Assembly (NCBI GenBank): GCA_016781135.1
Contig: JADDQY010000078.1
Coordinates: 144,855 to 195,777, forward strand
Direction: 5' to 3'
Source: Actinomycetota bacterium
GTDB taxonomy: Bacteria; Actinomycetota; Acidimicrobiia; Acidimicrobiales; CADCSY01
DNA length: 50,923 bases
In this document: positions 26,686-34,937 of the stretch, piece after piece
Numbering within the stretch: the stretch's first letter is position 1
How the letters are laid out: each line of letters opens with the position of its first letter
The notes under the pieces: model-generated
Databases searched by the model: none
Told to the model about the DNA's origin: nothing
Seen by the model: only the letters and a program-made list of their open reading frames with translations
Translations under genes and position numbers: made by a program

Positions 26686-26857
26686 CCGGCGGCGACGGCT
26701 CGACGCCGGCGGGATCCCCGTCCGAGGCGACGGCAGCGCCGACCTGACCCAGGCGAGAGGGGCGGGGGACGGCATGACGTCACCGACGAGGTCGCCCTCG
26801 CCCAACGCGGCACTTCGGGCATCGCCCGGCGTGCCCAACGTCGTCTGAGACCTTGCC

Positions 26858-27367
26858 GTGCCCGCACCCTCCCGCACCCGGTGGCCACTCGCCATGGTCG
26901 CCACAGTCCTGCTCATGGTGGTCGGCTGCGGCCGTGCCCCCGAGCAGTCGTCGAGCGCAGCGGGCACGGGCCGCGTCGTGCGAGTCGTCGACGGTGACAC
27001 GGTGGTGGTCGATGTCGGGGGCACCGACGAGCACGTCCGGCTGCTCGGTATCGACACCCCCGAGAGCGTCGACCCTCGGTCGCCGGTGGAGTGCTTCGGC
27101 AAGGAGGCCGCGCTGCGGACCACCGCCCTGCTACCGCCGGGCACCGAGGTCCGCCTCGTGCGGGACGTGGAAGCTCGCGACCGATACTCCCGGCTGCTCG
27201 CCTACGTGTACCGGATCGACGACGGCACCTTCGTCAACCTCGCGCTGGTCAGCGAGGGCTACGCCTCGGTGCTGACCTACCCGCCCAACGTCGCCCACGC
27301 CGAGGAGCTTCGCGCCGCTGCTGCCGAAGCTCGCGGCGAGGGTCGGGGGCTGTGGTCCGCGTGTTGA
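26858..27367 (+). CDS. Thermonuclease (SNase)-family lipoprotein
   Basis: This is a 169-residue protein. A lipoprotein signal (WPLAMVATVLLMVVGCG, lipobox VVGC) leads to a staphylococcal-nuclease OB fold. VVRVVDGDTVVV supplies the calcium-binding aspartate, VRLLGIDTPES the Arg, Asp-Thr and Glu of the active site, and RDRYSRLLAYVYR the second Arg. The ending EARGEGRGLWSAC is typical of the family. It should act as a surface-anchored calcium-dependent nuclease degrading external DNA or RNA. GTG 26858 is the only start that gives a complete signal peptide. Confidence 0.88.
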   Translation: MPAPSRTRWPLAMVATVLLMVVGCGRAPEQSSSAAGTGRVVRVVDGDTVVVDVGGTDEHVRLLGIDTPESVDPRSPVECFGKEAALRTTALLPPGTEVRLVRDVEARDRYSRLLAYVYRIDDGTFVNLALVSEGYASVLTYPPNVAHAEELRAAAAEARGEGRGLWSAC

Positions 27368-27394
27368 AGGACCGACCTGCAGCGGCGCGGCCGG

Positions 27395-27400
27395 TACCGT
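27395..27400 (+). promoter_or_regulatory. Predicted -10 (TACCGT) of the YdjC/ChbG-like gene, leaderless
   Basis: TACCGT, an 8-base spacer, then ATG 27409. Confidence 0.55.
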
Positions 27401-27408
27401 CTGTGGCG

Positions 27409-28245
27409 ATGACCACCCTGGCCGAGCGTCTCGGGCACCGGGGCGACGCCCGGTTGCTCATCGTCAGCTGTGACGGGCTGGGCTCGTGCCACGCCGCCAA
27501 CGTCGGTTGCTACGAGGCCCTGCGGGACGGCATCGCCACCAGCGCCCGACTGATGGTGCCGTGCCCTTGGTCGCGTGAGGCGGCGTCGCGCTATCGGGGC
27601 GAGGACGTCGGCGTCGAGCTCACCCTCAACGCCGAGTGGGACCTCTACCGGTGGGGACCGCTGACCCAGTCGCCGTCGTTGCTCGACGGCGACGGCGGGT
27701 TCCCCCGGAGCCGCACGGAGGTGTGGGACCACGCCGACCTCGACGAGGTGCTGCGAGAGTGCCGCACGCAGATCGAGCGGGCCATCCTGTGGGGCTTCGA
27801 CATCAGCCATCTGGGATCCCACCGGGCGACGCTGCAGCTACGACCGGAGTTCTTCGACGTCTACCTCGAGCTCGCCGTCGACTTCGGGCTGCCGCTGCGC
27901 CTGCCCGATCAGTCCTCGGAGCGCGCCGTGGGGTTCCCGTTCCGGCGCCTCGCCGCCGAGGAGGGCGTGGTGGCCCCCGACCACGTCGTGATGCTGCGGG
28001 GGGTCGGCACCCGCAAGGCCCTGCAGCGGGCTCTGTTCGAGCTCGCCCCGGGCGTGACCGAGATCAACGCCCACCCCGCCCTCGACACCCCCGAGCTTCG
28101 CGCCCTCACGTCCGACTGGCCGGCGCGCACCGACGACCACCACCTCCTCGTCGCCGACCACGATCTGCGCTCCCTGGCCGAACGGGCCGGGGCCGTCTTC
28201 ATCGGCTACCGCGAGCTACGCGACCTCCAACGGCGCCGGACCTGA
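27409..28245 (+). CDS. YdjC/ChbG/HpnK-family carbohydrate deacetylase-like protein with altered active-site motifs
   Basis: This 278-residue protein has the YdjC fold by overall pattern: LLIVSCDGLGSCHAANVG, GIATSARLMVPCPW, DVGVELTLN, SHLGSH, ELAPGVTEINAHPALDTPEL and WPARTDDHHLLV. As I recall the family, the metal site is built from the second Asp of ADDFG, the His of GxHxxLT and a His in DSH. Here the corresponding positions read CDG (Gly23), GVEL (Glu70) and LGSH (Gly136, His138). Two metal ligands and a neighbouring Asp are therefore replaced, which argues for a non-catalytic or altered enzyme. ATG 27409 is fixed by the promoter; the frame upstream overlaps the thermonuclease gene. Confidence 0.78.
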   Translation: MTTLAERLGHRGDARLLIVSCDGLGSCHAANVGCYEALRDGIATSARLMVPCPWSREAASRYRGEDVGVELTLNAEWDLYRWGPLTQSPSLLDGDGGFPRSRTEVWDHADLDEVLRECRTQIERAILWGFDISHLGSHRATLQLRPEFFDVYLELAVDFGLPLRLPDQSSERAVGFPFRRLAAEEGVVAPDHVVMLRGVGTRKALQRALFELAPGVTEINAHPALDTPELRALTSDWPARTDDHHLLVADHDLRSLAERAGAVFIGYRELRDLQRRRT

Positions 28246-28344
28246 CTCGGCAGCCAGGACCGGCGCGGGGGCAGCGGGCAGATCGGCCGCCCCCACCCCT
28301 CCTCGCTGCTTTCGGTACCTCCCCGGGCCCGGGATGGCCCCGAA

Positions 28345-28361
28345 GCCGCGAGAGAGGCGGC
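28345..28361. terminator. Small hairpin between convergent genes
   Basis: GCCGC (28345-28349) and GCGGC (28357-28361) flank a 7-base loop in the 122-base gap between two convergent stop codons. Read on the minus strand it lies just after the SCP2 stop, behind a TTTTT tract. The stem is short, so this is tentative. Confidence 0.3.
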
Positions 28362-28367
28362 GAAAAA

Positions 28368-28754
28368 CTAGAACTCGGTCTGCTCTCGGACCTTGTCCTG
28401 GATGGCCCGGTACTCCGGCTTGCTGGTGAGGGGCAGCAGGGCCATCACCTTGGCGATGTTGCCGGTGACCTTGACCCGACCCTGCATGAAGGCGGCGTTG
28501 GCGTCGAGCTCACCCTTGTCGACCTTCATCTTGTCGTCGTAGGTCGAGGTGAGGGTGACCTCGGCCTCGGGATCCTCGCCCAGGGCGTGCTCGACGGTGT
28601 GCCCGTTCTCGATGACGTGGTGGTACTTCACCTCGCCGTCAGGTCCGCCGGTGATGACGTACTGGAGGCGGGCCGTCGCCCCCGGCGTCTCCGGGAAGTC
28701 GGCCGCCAGCTCCTTGGTCAGCGCCATCCACTGCGGGGAGAGGTACTTCACCAT
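28368..28754 (-). CDS. SCP2 sterol-binding domain protein
   Basis: This 128-residue protein consists of one SCP2-type lipid-binding domain. The features are MVKYLSPQWMALTKELAADF, the central beta sheet (ARLQYVITGGPDGEVKYHHV, VTLTSTYDDKMKV) and the C-terminal AAFMQGRVKVTGNIAKVMALL, where MQGRVKVTG is typical. Such proteins bind fatty acyl or sterol-like ligands in a hydrophobic tunnel. Whether this one is an enzyme partner or a carrier is unknown. It has its own leaderless promoter in the 27-base gap after mca, so it is probably transcribed both with and without mca. Confidence 0.85.
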   Translation of the reverse strand: MVKYLSPQWMALTKELAADFPETPGATARLQYVITGGPDGEVKYHHVIENGHTVEHALGEDPEAEVTLTSTYDDKMKVDKGELDANAAFMQGRVKVTGNIAKVMALLPLTSKPEYRAIQDKVREQTEF

Positions 28755-28761
28755 CGGGCGC

Positions 28762-28767
28762 AGACTA
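28762..28767 (-). promoter_or_regulatory. Predicted -10 (TAGTCT) of the SCP2 gene, leaderless
   Basis: TAGTCT on the minus strand, a 7-base spacer, then ATG 28754. Confidence 0.55.
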
Positions 28768-28781
28768 CTCCAGCGCCTGGC

Positions 28782-29669
28782 TCAGCCGGCCACCCGGTCA
28801 CGCAGGCCGGCGAACACGTCGTCCTCGACCTCGTCGCTGTCGACGAGCGACCTGGCCAGGACGTACTCGTCGTACGGGTGCACGGTGCGGGCCTCCTCGG
28901 GGGGTAGGCCGAACCACAGCTTCGACTCGGGATCGACCTGGGTGCGATGGGCCAGCAGTGCCCGGGGTCGCACGTCGACGAACTCGGAGATGTCGACGGT
29001 GGTGGTGATGCGATCGTCCTGGTTGGGTCGCTCCAACCACTCCGGCCCGAACGGCGACTCCAAGCCCAGGGCCAGGAACCGTTCGTGGGCCGCCAGCAGG
29101 CGAGCCTTCGACCACACGGTGTAGTACAGCTTCAGCGGCTGCCAGGGCTCACCGGCCTCCGGGAAGGCCTCCGGGTCACCGGCGGCGTCGAAGGCGGCCA
29201 CGCTGATCTCGTGCACCCGGAGGTGGTCGGGGTGCGGATAGCCGCGCTGGTCGTCGCCGTAGGTGATGAGCACGTGGGGCCGGTGGTGACGGATGGCGGC
29301 GACCAGCCGGCCTACGGCCTCGTCGTGGTCGGCGCGGGCGAAGCAGCGGGGGTCCTCGTTGGCCGGTGTGCCGGGCATGCCCGAGTCGCGATAGCCGAGC
29401 AGGACGAGCTCGTCGTAGCCGATGATCTCCATCGAAGCGGCCAGCTCCTCCATGCGTACCTCGGCCAGGCGCTCTCTCACCTCCGGCAGGTCCATGGCCG
29501 GGTTGAGGATGTCGCCCTGCTCTCCCCCGGTGCAGCACACGAGCACGGTGCGTGCGCCCTCGGCTCGTGCCCGGGCCACGGTGGCGGCGCCCTTCGAGGC
29601 CTCGTCGTCAGGGTGGGCGTGCACCGTCATCAGGCACAGCTGGTCGAGGTGGTCGGTTGGCGGCGACAT
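28782..29669 (-). CDS. mca: Mycothiol S-conjugate amidase
   Basis: This 295-residue protein belongs to the PIG-L/LmbE zinc deacetylase family. HAHPDDEASKG near residue 17 and HPDHLRVHE supply zinc ligands, and CCTGGEQGDILNPAMD is the family's next block. The ASKG form of the first motif fits Mca better than MshB. Mca cleaves mycothiol S-conjugates to release mercapturic acids for export, so the organism probably makes mycothiol. In-frame TTG 29678 and GTG 29675 also exist, but a leaderless -10 sits 7 bases before ATG 29669, which I therefore prefer. It is divergent from the NfeD gene. Confidence 0.88.
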   Translation of the reverse strand: MSPPTDHLDQLCLMTVHAHPDDEASKGAATVARARAEGARTVLVCCTGGEQGDILNPAMDLPEVRERLAEVRMEELAASMEIIGYDELVLLGYRDSGMPGTPANEDPRCFARADHDEAVGRLVAAIRHHRPHVLITYGDDQRGYPHPDHLRVHEISVAAFDAAGDPEAFPEAGEPWQPLKLYYTVWSKARLLAAHERFLALGLESPFGPEWLERPNQDDRITTTVDISEFVDVRPRALLAHRTQVDPESKLWFGLPPEEARTVHPYDEYVLARSLVDSDEVEDDVFAGLRDRVAG

Positions 29670-29676
29670 CGCCACC

Positions 29677-29682
29677 AAGGTA
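29677..29682 (-). promoter_or_regulatory. Predicted -10 (TACCTT) of mca, leaderless
   Basis: TACCTT on the minus strand, a 7-base spacer, then ATG 29669. It decides between three in-frame start codons. Confidence 0.55.
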
Positions 29683-29758
29683 TCGGGCAGGACCCGGGTG
29701 TCTGGCGCCTGCCCGGCGTGGGCGGAGCCGGCGAGCCTGGGCCGACGAGGCGCCCCGC

Positions 29759-29764
29759 TACCCT
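29759..29764 (+). promoter_or_regulatory. Predicted -10 (TACCCT) of the NfeD gene, leaderless
   Basis: TACCCT, a 6-base spacer, then ATG 29771. Confidence 0.6.
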
Positions 29765-29770
29765 GGTGCC

Positions 29771-30283
29771 ATGGACTCGCCCGAGTTGTGGCGCTGGGTC
29801 TGGCTGGCCCTCAGCGCCGGCGCGGCGGTGGGCGAGATGGCGACGGCGGGGGCGTTCTTCCTCCTGCCCTTCGCTCTCGGAGGAGCGGCAGCGGCCATCC
29901 TGGCCTTCGCCGGCGTCGGCGTCGCCATCGAGTGGCTCGTGTTCGTCGTCGTCTCCGTCGCCGGGGTCCTCGCCACCCGACCACTGGCGCGCCGCCTCGA
30001 CACCGCCTCTCCGGTGGAGGGCATCGGCGCCCGGCGCTGGATCGGCCAGACGGCGACCGTCCTCGAGGCGATCCCCGCCGGGGCGCACGAGACTGGCGTG
30101 GTTCGTCTCGGCGGGCAGCGTTGGCGGGCAGAGAGCCTCGACGGCGCTGCCGTCGGGCCGGGCAGCTCGGTCAAGGTGGTCGACGTGGTCGGCACCCGCC
30201 TGGTGGTCTGGCCCGCCGGCCAGCTTCCCCGACCGACCGGCACCAGTGCCCCGAGCATCCCCGACGACGCCACTCTGGACTAG
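29771..30283 (+). CDS. NfeD-like membrane protein
   Basis: This is a 170-residue protein. Three hydrophobic helices occupy residues about 8-75 (WLALSAGAAVGEMATAG, FFLLPFALGGAAAAILAF, WLVFVVVSVAGVLATRPLA). A C-terminal soluble OB-fold domain follows, with IGQTATVLEAIPAGAHETGVV and GSSVKVVDVVGTRLVVWP. This is the short NfeD form without a protease domain. NfeD proteins pair with SPFH proteins in membrane microdomains, and the next gene, 7 bases downstream, is an SPFH protein, so the two almost certainly form one unit. Confidence 0.85.
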   Translation: MDSPELWRWVWLALSAGAAVGEMATAGAFFLLPFALGGAAAAILAFAGVGVAIEWLVFVVVSVAGVLATRPLARRLDTASPVEGIGARRWIGQTATVLEAIPAGAHETGVVRLGGQRWRAESLDGAAVGPGSSVKVVDVVGTRLVVWPAGQLPRPTGTSAPSIPDDATLD

Positions 30284-30290
30284 GAGCCTC

Positions 30291-31295
30291 ATGCCCACCG
30301 TCGTGATCGTCCTCGCCGTCCTCGCCCTGGTCGTGGTGGTCTTCGTCGCCTCGGGCATCAAGATCGTGCGGCCCTACCAGCGGGCGCTGGTCGAGCGGTT
30401 GGGCAAGTACAAGCAGACCGTCGACCCGGGATTGCGCCTCATCATCCCCGGCATCGACCGGATCACCCCCGTCGACATGCGAGAGCAGGTGATCGATGTC
30501 CCGCCTCAGGAGGTCATCACCTCGGACAACGTGGTGACCTCGGTCGACGCCGTGGTCTTCTACGAAGCCACCGACCCCAAGCGCCTGGTCTACAACGTCG
30601 GGAACTTCATCCTCGCCATCACCAAGCTGGCCCAGACCAACCTGCGCAATGTGGTGGGCGATCTCCAGCTCGACGAGGCCCTGACGTCTCGCGACAAGAT
30701 CAACTCCTCGCTGCGCACCATCCTCGACGACGCCACCGACAACTGGGGGGTACGGGTGGTTCGGGTCGAGATCCAACGCGTGGATCCCCCACCCGACGTC
30801 ATGTCGGCGATGCACGAGGTCATGAAGGCCGAACGCACCCGCCGGGCCGTGGTCACCGAGGCCCAGGGCGCTCGCGAAGCGGCCATCACCCGGGCCGAGG
30901 GCGAGAAGGCAGCGTCGATCCTCGAGGCCGAGGGGCGCAAGCAGCGCAACATCCTCGATGCCCAGGGCGAGGCCGAAGCCACCCGGGCCGTCGCCGAGGC
31001 CGAGAAGTTCCGCCAGCTGACCGTGGCGGAAGGTGAGGCCGAGGCCATCCGCAGCGTGTTCTTTGCCATCCACGAGGGTGGCGCCACCCCGGACGTGCTG
31101 GCCCTCAAGTACTTCGAGGCGCTTCGCCACGTCGCCGCCGGGCAGGCCACCAAGATCTTCCTCCCCGCCGACGCCGGCGGGCTGCTGGGCACCCTCGCCG
31201 GAGCGCTCGAGCTGGCCAAGGACGGGCTTCCAGGCGACTCCGCAGGCGGGCTTCGTGGCACCCCCACGGGCGCCAGCGGGCCGGTCCCGCGGTGA
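30291..31295 (+). CDS. SPFH/Band 7 membrane protein (QmcA/stomatin-like)
   Basis: This is a 334-residue protein. One N-terminal membrane helix (VVIVLAVLALVVVVFVASG) is followed by an SPFH domain. That domain starts at IKIVRPYQRALVERLGKYKQ, with PGIDRITPVDMREQVIDVPP and QEVITSDNVVTSVDAVVFYE. A long Ala/Glu-rich coiled coil (GAREAAITRAEGEKAASILE and onward) and a Gly-rich tail complete it. Such proteins oligomerise into cages or rafts that organise membrane proteases and lipids. The ribosome-binding site GGAG lies 5 bases before the ATG. It is the middle gene of an NfeD-SPFH-CorA unit, and its stop overlaps the corA start. Confidence 0.9.
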   Translation: MPTVVIVLAVLALVVVVFVASGIKIVRPYQRALVERLGKYKQTVDPGLRLIIPGIDRITPVDMREQVIDVPPQEVITSDNVVTSVDAVVFYEATDPKRLVYNVGNFILAITKLAQTNLRNVVGDLQLDEALTSRDKINSSLRTILDDATDNWGVRVVRVEIQRVDPPPDVMSAMHEVMKAERTRRAVVTEAQGAREAAITRAEGEKAASILEAEGRKQRNILDAQGEAEATRAVAEAEKFRQLTVAEGEAEAIRSVFFAIHEGGATPDVLALKYFEALRHVAAGQATKIFLPADAGGLLGTLAGALELAKDGLPGDSAGGLRGTPTGASGPVPR

Positions 31296-32248
31296 CCACC
31301 ACCGTCTCCGTCTACGACCGGGACGGATCGAGGGGCCTCGACGACCCCGGGGAGATCTCGGTGGTGATCAAAGCCGACGACACCGTGGTGTGGGTCGACC
31401 TCATCGACCCCAGTGACGACGAGCTCGAATGCCTACGGGAGGAGTTCGAGCTCCACCCGTTGGCCATCGAGGACGCCCGCAAGCACGGGCAACGGCCCAA
31501 GCTCGAGCAGTACCCCACCCACGCCTTCCTGGTGGCCTACAGCAAGGACCTGGCCGAGGTCGACCTGTTCGTCGGGCCCAACTGGCTGATCAGCGTGCGG
31601 GAACGCAACGGTGACGGCCAAGCCTGGGAGCTCGACGCCGTGCGGGCACGGATCGACCGGAGCGGTATCCAGGTGAGCCTGGGCCACCTCGTCTACACCG
31701 TGCTCGACGAGCTGGTCGACGGCTACTTCCAGGCCAACGATGCCTTCGAGGATCGCGTCGAAGCGTTCGAGGCGTCGATCCTCACCGAGCAGTCGGGTAA
31801 CGACCGGGCCGTGCAAAGCGAGCTCCTCGAGCTCCGGCGAAGACTGGTGGAGTTCCGCCGGGTCGTAATGCCACTGCGGGACGTGGTCGTGACGCTGCGG
31901 CGGGGCGAGCTGGCCTGGGTCGACGAGGTCACCGCCTTGCACCTCCAGGACGTCTCCGACCACGTCGTGCGGGCGATCGACGGGATCGACAGCCAACGAG
32001 AGCTGGTCAGCAACGCCGTCGACGCCCACCTGGCCATGATGTCGAACCGGATGAACCAGGCGATGAAGCGGGTGACGTCCTGGGGCGCCATCCTCCTCGG
32101 CTCCACGCTGATCGCCGGCATCTACGGCATGAACTTCGAGAACATGCCCGAGCTGAAGTGGCGCTTCGGCTACCCCTTCGCCTTGGGGCTCATGGTGGTC
32201 GTCACCACCGTGGGCTACAGGCTCTCCAAGCGCCGCGATTGGCTCTGA
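31292..32248 (+). CDS. corA: CorA-family magnesium/cobalt transporter
   Basis: This is a 318-residue protein. An alpha/beta cytoplasmic domain (VVWVDLIDPSDDELECLREEF, HPLAIEDARKHGQRPKLEQY) leads to a long stalk helix. Two C-terminal membrane helices follow, the first ending in the selectivity motif YGMNFENMPEL (GMN). It forms a pentameric channel for magnesium and possibly cobalt. The GTG start overlaps the SPFH stop (GTGA). The gene is convergent, 18 bases from the end of a second magnesium-related unit (MgtE-like plus PhoU/TrkA-C protein), suggesting a cation-homeostasis cluster. Confidence 0.92.
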   Translation: MTTTVSVYDRDGSRGLDDPGEISVVIKADDTVVWVDLIDPSDDELECLREEFELHPLAIEDARKHGQRPKLEQYPTHAFLVAYSKDLAEVDLFVGPNWLISVRERNGDGQAWELDAVRARIDRSGIQVSLGHLVYTVLDELVDGYFQANDAFEDRVEAFEASILTEQSGNDRAVQSELLELRRRLVEFRRVVMPLRDVVVTLRRGELAWVDEVTALHLQDVSDHVVRAIDGIDSQRELVSNAVDAHLAMMSNRMNQAMKRVTSWGAILLGSTLIAGIYGMNFENMPELKWRFGYPFALGLMVVVTTVGYRLSKRRDWL

Positions 32249-32266
32249 GCTCCGCCTCGAGAAAGG

Positions 32267-33502
32267 TCAGCGCTCGGAGCGACCCACGGGCACCAGGCGG
32301 TCTTCGCCGGTCTCGTCGTCGTCGACCAGCACCCACCCGCACAGCTCCGCCAGGGTCCGCTCGCCCTCGCCCGGACCACTGGCGATCAGCTCGTCGCCAG
32401 CCCTGAGGACCTCGGCACCCCCTGGTCGGTACACGTAGCGGCCCCCCCGGCGAATGGCCAGCACGTGGAAGCCGGGGTCGATGTCGAGGTGCAGCTGGGC
32501 CAGGCTCCGGTGCTCGACCCGGCTGCCATCGCCCACCGGCAGGCGGACCAGCACCTCGTCGGCGTCGCCCAGCGCGAGCGACAGCACCGGGTGCACCTCC
32601 TCCTGCTTCTCGATGAGCCAGACCATCTGCTGGGCGGCGTCGCCGAGGTCCTCGGCGGCCTGGGAGAGGTGGAGCAGGCCCCGCAGGGGCGAGGGATCGG
32701 CGGCCCCCGCCGCCGAGCGCAGCACCCAGGTCTCCAGCCGCTCCTTCATCTCGTCGAGACGGTCCTCGAGGTGGCTGACCTCGGCGGCGAGGCCGAGGTC
32801 GCGCAGCACCAGCGCCGACCAGGCCAGCCCGACGCAGGTGGTGGAGAGGTTTTTCATCTCCACCAACACGTCGATGGCCCGGTCGAGGTCGGTGGTGGTC
32901 GGAGCCTCCTCCAGCTCCGGTGGCTCCCACGAGGGGGCTCCGGCCAGCTGGCGCAGCCGAGGTATGCCCGCCGGTGAGCCGTGCAGGAACAGGACGTCGC
33001 GAGGAAGGAGGACTTCGTCCCCGCCGACGTCGGTGATCCAGTCGCGCTCGCGGTGGATGGCCACCACACGCATGCCGACGGCGACCGGCAGCTCGAAATC
33101 GGACAGCACCCGGTGGGCGAAGTGCGACCCCTCCCGCAGCGGGACCCGGTGGCTCACCTCCTCGGCCCGGGAGAGGTCGGCGACCAGCTCTCGGGGGATG
33201 CCGACCCGGTGGGTCACGATCCGGGAGATGTCGACCGCGGCGTTGCCCATGCGCTCGATGGCGGAGACGACCTGGAGCACCGACGCCATGGCGTCGGCGT
33301 CCCGGGGAGACCGGGCAGCGAGAACGCAGACCGTCCGCATGTCATGGATCAAGTCGTTGAGCCGGCCCTCGAGCTCGCCCACCTCGTCGGCCATCTGCGG
33401 GTCGTTGAAGTAGACCGAGGCATAGGCCAGGTCGATCATGAGCTCGCAGGAGTCCTTGGCCTCCGGGATCATGGTTCGCAGGTTGCGAGGTCGCTCTTCC
33501 AC
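32267..33502 (-). CDS. PhoU-like / TrkA-C (RCK-C) tandem regulatory protein
   Basis: This 411-residue soluble protein contains two copies of a PhoU-like helical bundle plus TrkA-C module. Helices cover residues about 15-110 (KDSCELMIDLAYASVYFNDP). The first TrkA-C block follows (VGMRVVAIHRERDWITDVGG with VLLPRDVLFLHGSP). A second helical bundle then precedes a second TrkA-C block (GFHVLAIRRGGRYVYRPGG with VLRAGDELIASGP). TrkA-C domains bind nucleotides or other ligands and gate ion transporters. The gene starts 29 bases after the MgtE-like transporter on the same strand, so it probably controls that transporter. GTG 33502 is preceded by TAGCCT at a 10-base spacing. ATG 33472 is a later alternative. 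Confidence 0.78.
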   Translation of the reverse strand: MEERPRNLRTMIPEAKDSCELMIDLAYASVYFNDPQMADEVGELEGRLNDLIHDMRTVCVLAARSPRDADAMASVLQVVSAIERMGNAAVDISRIVTHRVGIPRELVADLSRAEEVSHRVPLREGSHFAHRVLSDFELPVAVGMRVVAIHRERDWITDVGGDEVLLPRDVLFLHGSPAGIPRLRQLAGAPSWEPPELEEAPTTTDLDRAIDVLVEMKNLSTTCVGLAWSALVLRDLGLAAEVSHLEDRLDEMKERLETWVLRSAAGAADPSPLRGLLHLSQAAEDLGDAAQQMVWLIEKQEEVHPVLSLALGDADEVLVRLPVGDGSRVEHRSLAQLHLDIDPGFHVLAIRRGGRYVYRPGGAEVLRAGDELIASGPGEGERTLAELCGWVLVDDDETGEDRLVPVGRSER

Positions 33503-33531
33503 CGCAGCTCCCAGGCTAGTGCTGTTGCCCC

Positions 33532-34788
33532 TCACACGATGCCCAGGGCGACGATGGCGAAGATGAGCGAGAACGCGCCGAACAGGTCGATGGACGACGA
33601 CACCATGGGCACGCCGTAGGTGTCGGGATCGAGGCCCAGGCGCACGGCCGCCACCGTCCCGTAGTAGGCGATCAGCACGGAGAAGGCCACGGCCATGAGC
33701 CCACCGGTGAGCGACGCCGCCACCAGTGTCCACAGCCCGGGGCTGGCCACGCCGATGAGCCGGGCGGCGACGTCGGCCACGGCGGCGTTGAGGGCGAACA
33801 CGGGCACGGCCAGGACCACCACGAAGATGATGTCGGTACGGGCCTCCCGGCCGGGCAGGCTGGTCAGCTGGACCACGCCGAGGTGGATCTTGCTGGAGAG
33901 GCGGTTGGCCAGTACCCCGCCGAGGGCGCCGGCGGTGCTCAGGTGGCCGGGCAAGAGGACGAGCAGGGCAGGCAGGGCGGTGAAGGTCGTCAGGCGCTTC
34001 TCGATGGCGACGCCGGCGAGGGTGCTGACCAATCCTGCCAGGAACAAGATGGGGATCGACTCGCGCAGGATGCGCACCAGCAGGGCCAGCGGGGAACGCA
34101 GGCTGACGACCAGGGCGACGACCGTCAGCACCACGAGGCCGAGGCTGATGATGTCTGCCACCACCCCGAAGCCCACCACCAAGCTGGCCACCCACAGCGA
34201 CGGTAGGCCAACCACGTCTCCGATCGAGGCCACCAGCGGAGCGTTCACGTTGTCGAGATCCCAGCCGTAGCGGACCGCGCCGGAAGCCAGCGTCAGGCTG
34301 AACACCAGCACCACGCCCGACGACAGCAACGCCCCCAGCACCGAGATCACGACCAGGTCGAGCACCGAGACCGTCTCCGGCAACCCCAGCGCCACCGCCA
34401 CCGTCTTGGCCAGAACCGCCAGCGCCACCGCGGTGACAACGGTGAGCACGGCCGAGGCGAGGACGTTCTGGCCGACTACGGTGTCGACTCGTCGGGACAG
34501 GCCGAAGGTGCCGGTGTGGATGGCCGTGCTCAGCCGGCTCCCCAACGCCCCGAAGATGTTGCCTCGCATGCCGATCGACGCCGGGACCATCACCAACAGC
34601 CCGGGGAGACGTTCGAGCGTGCCGGTGATGGCCCCGAGCGCCGCTCCGGCGGCCAGGCTGGTGAGCGTGCTGAGGGCGAGGGCGGTGAGGCTCTGGCGAG
34701 CACCGGCGGCGTCGGGCCCGAGCAGCCCCCGCAGTCGGACCAGGGGGCGGAGCGGGCGGCGGAGCACGAGCCCGAGTCTGCCCGACAC
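33532..34788 (-). CDS. MgtE-like divalent cation transporter lacking the cytosolic domain
   Basis: This is a 418-residue, strongly hydrophobic protein with about ten membrane helices in two MgtE-type halves. The first half has LERLPGLLVMVPASIGMRGN and FGALGSRLSTAIHTG. The second has FTALPALLVLLPGHLSTAGA and LGGVLANRLSSKIHLG. These P-A-x-x-x-x-x-G and G-x-x-x-x-R-L-S patterns repeat the SLC41/MgtE membrane domain. The N-terminal MgtE and CBS domains, which sense magnesium in classical MgtE, are absent, and the adjacent PhoU/TrkA-C protein may replace them. The start is uncertain; GTG 34788 begins the basic segment before the first helix. A TACCGT lies near 34900, but no start codon stands at leaderless spacing. 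Confidence 0.82.
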   Translation of the reverse strand: MSGRLGLVLRRPLRPLVRLRGLLGPDAAGARQSLTALALSTLTSLAAGAALGAITGTLERLPGLLVMVPASIGMRGNIFGALGSRLSTAIHTGTFGLSRRVDTVVGQNVLASAVLTVVTAVALAVLAKTVAVALGLPETVSVLDLVVISVLGALLSSGVVLVFSLTLASGAVRYGWDLDNVNAPLVASIGDVVGLPSLWVASLVVGFGVVADIISLGLVVLTVVALVVSLRSPLALLVRILRESIPILFLAGLVSTLAGVAIEKRLTTFTALPALLVLLPGHLSTAGALGGVLANRLSSKIHLGVVQLTSLPGREARTDIIFVVVLAVPVFALNAAVADVAARLIGVASPGLWTLVAASLTGGLMAVAFSVLIAYYGTVAAVRLGLDPDTYGVPMVSSSIDLFGAFSLIFAIVALGIV

Positions 34789-34937
34789 CGAGGCGGGCCC
34801 GACCGGCGGCGGCGGCGGTGAACCCGGCCCCCGCCGCCCGCCAACCGGGCGCCACCGAGGTCTCCCCAGCTTGGTGGCGGACCCCAGCCGGAGCGAAACG
34901 GTACGAGCCGCTGAACTCAGCGGCGGTTGCGGGCGGT

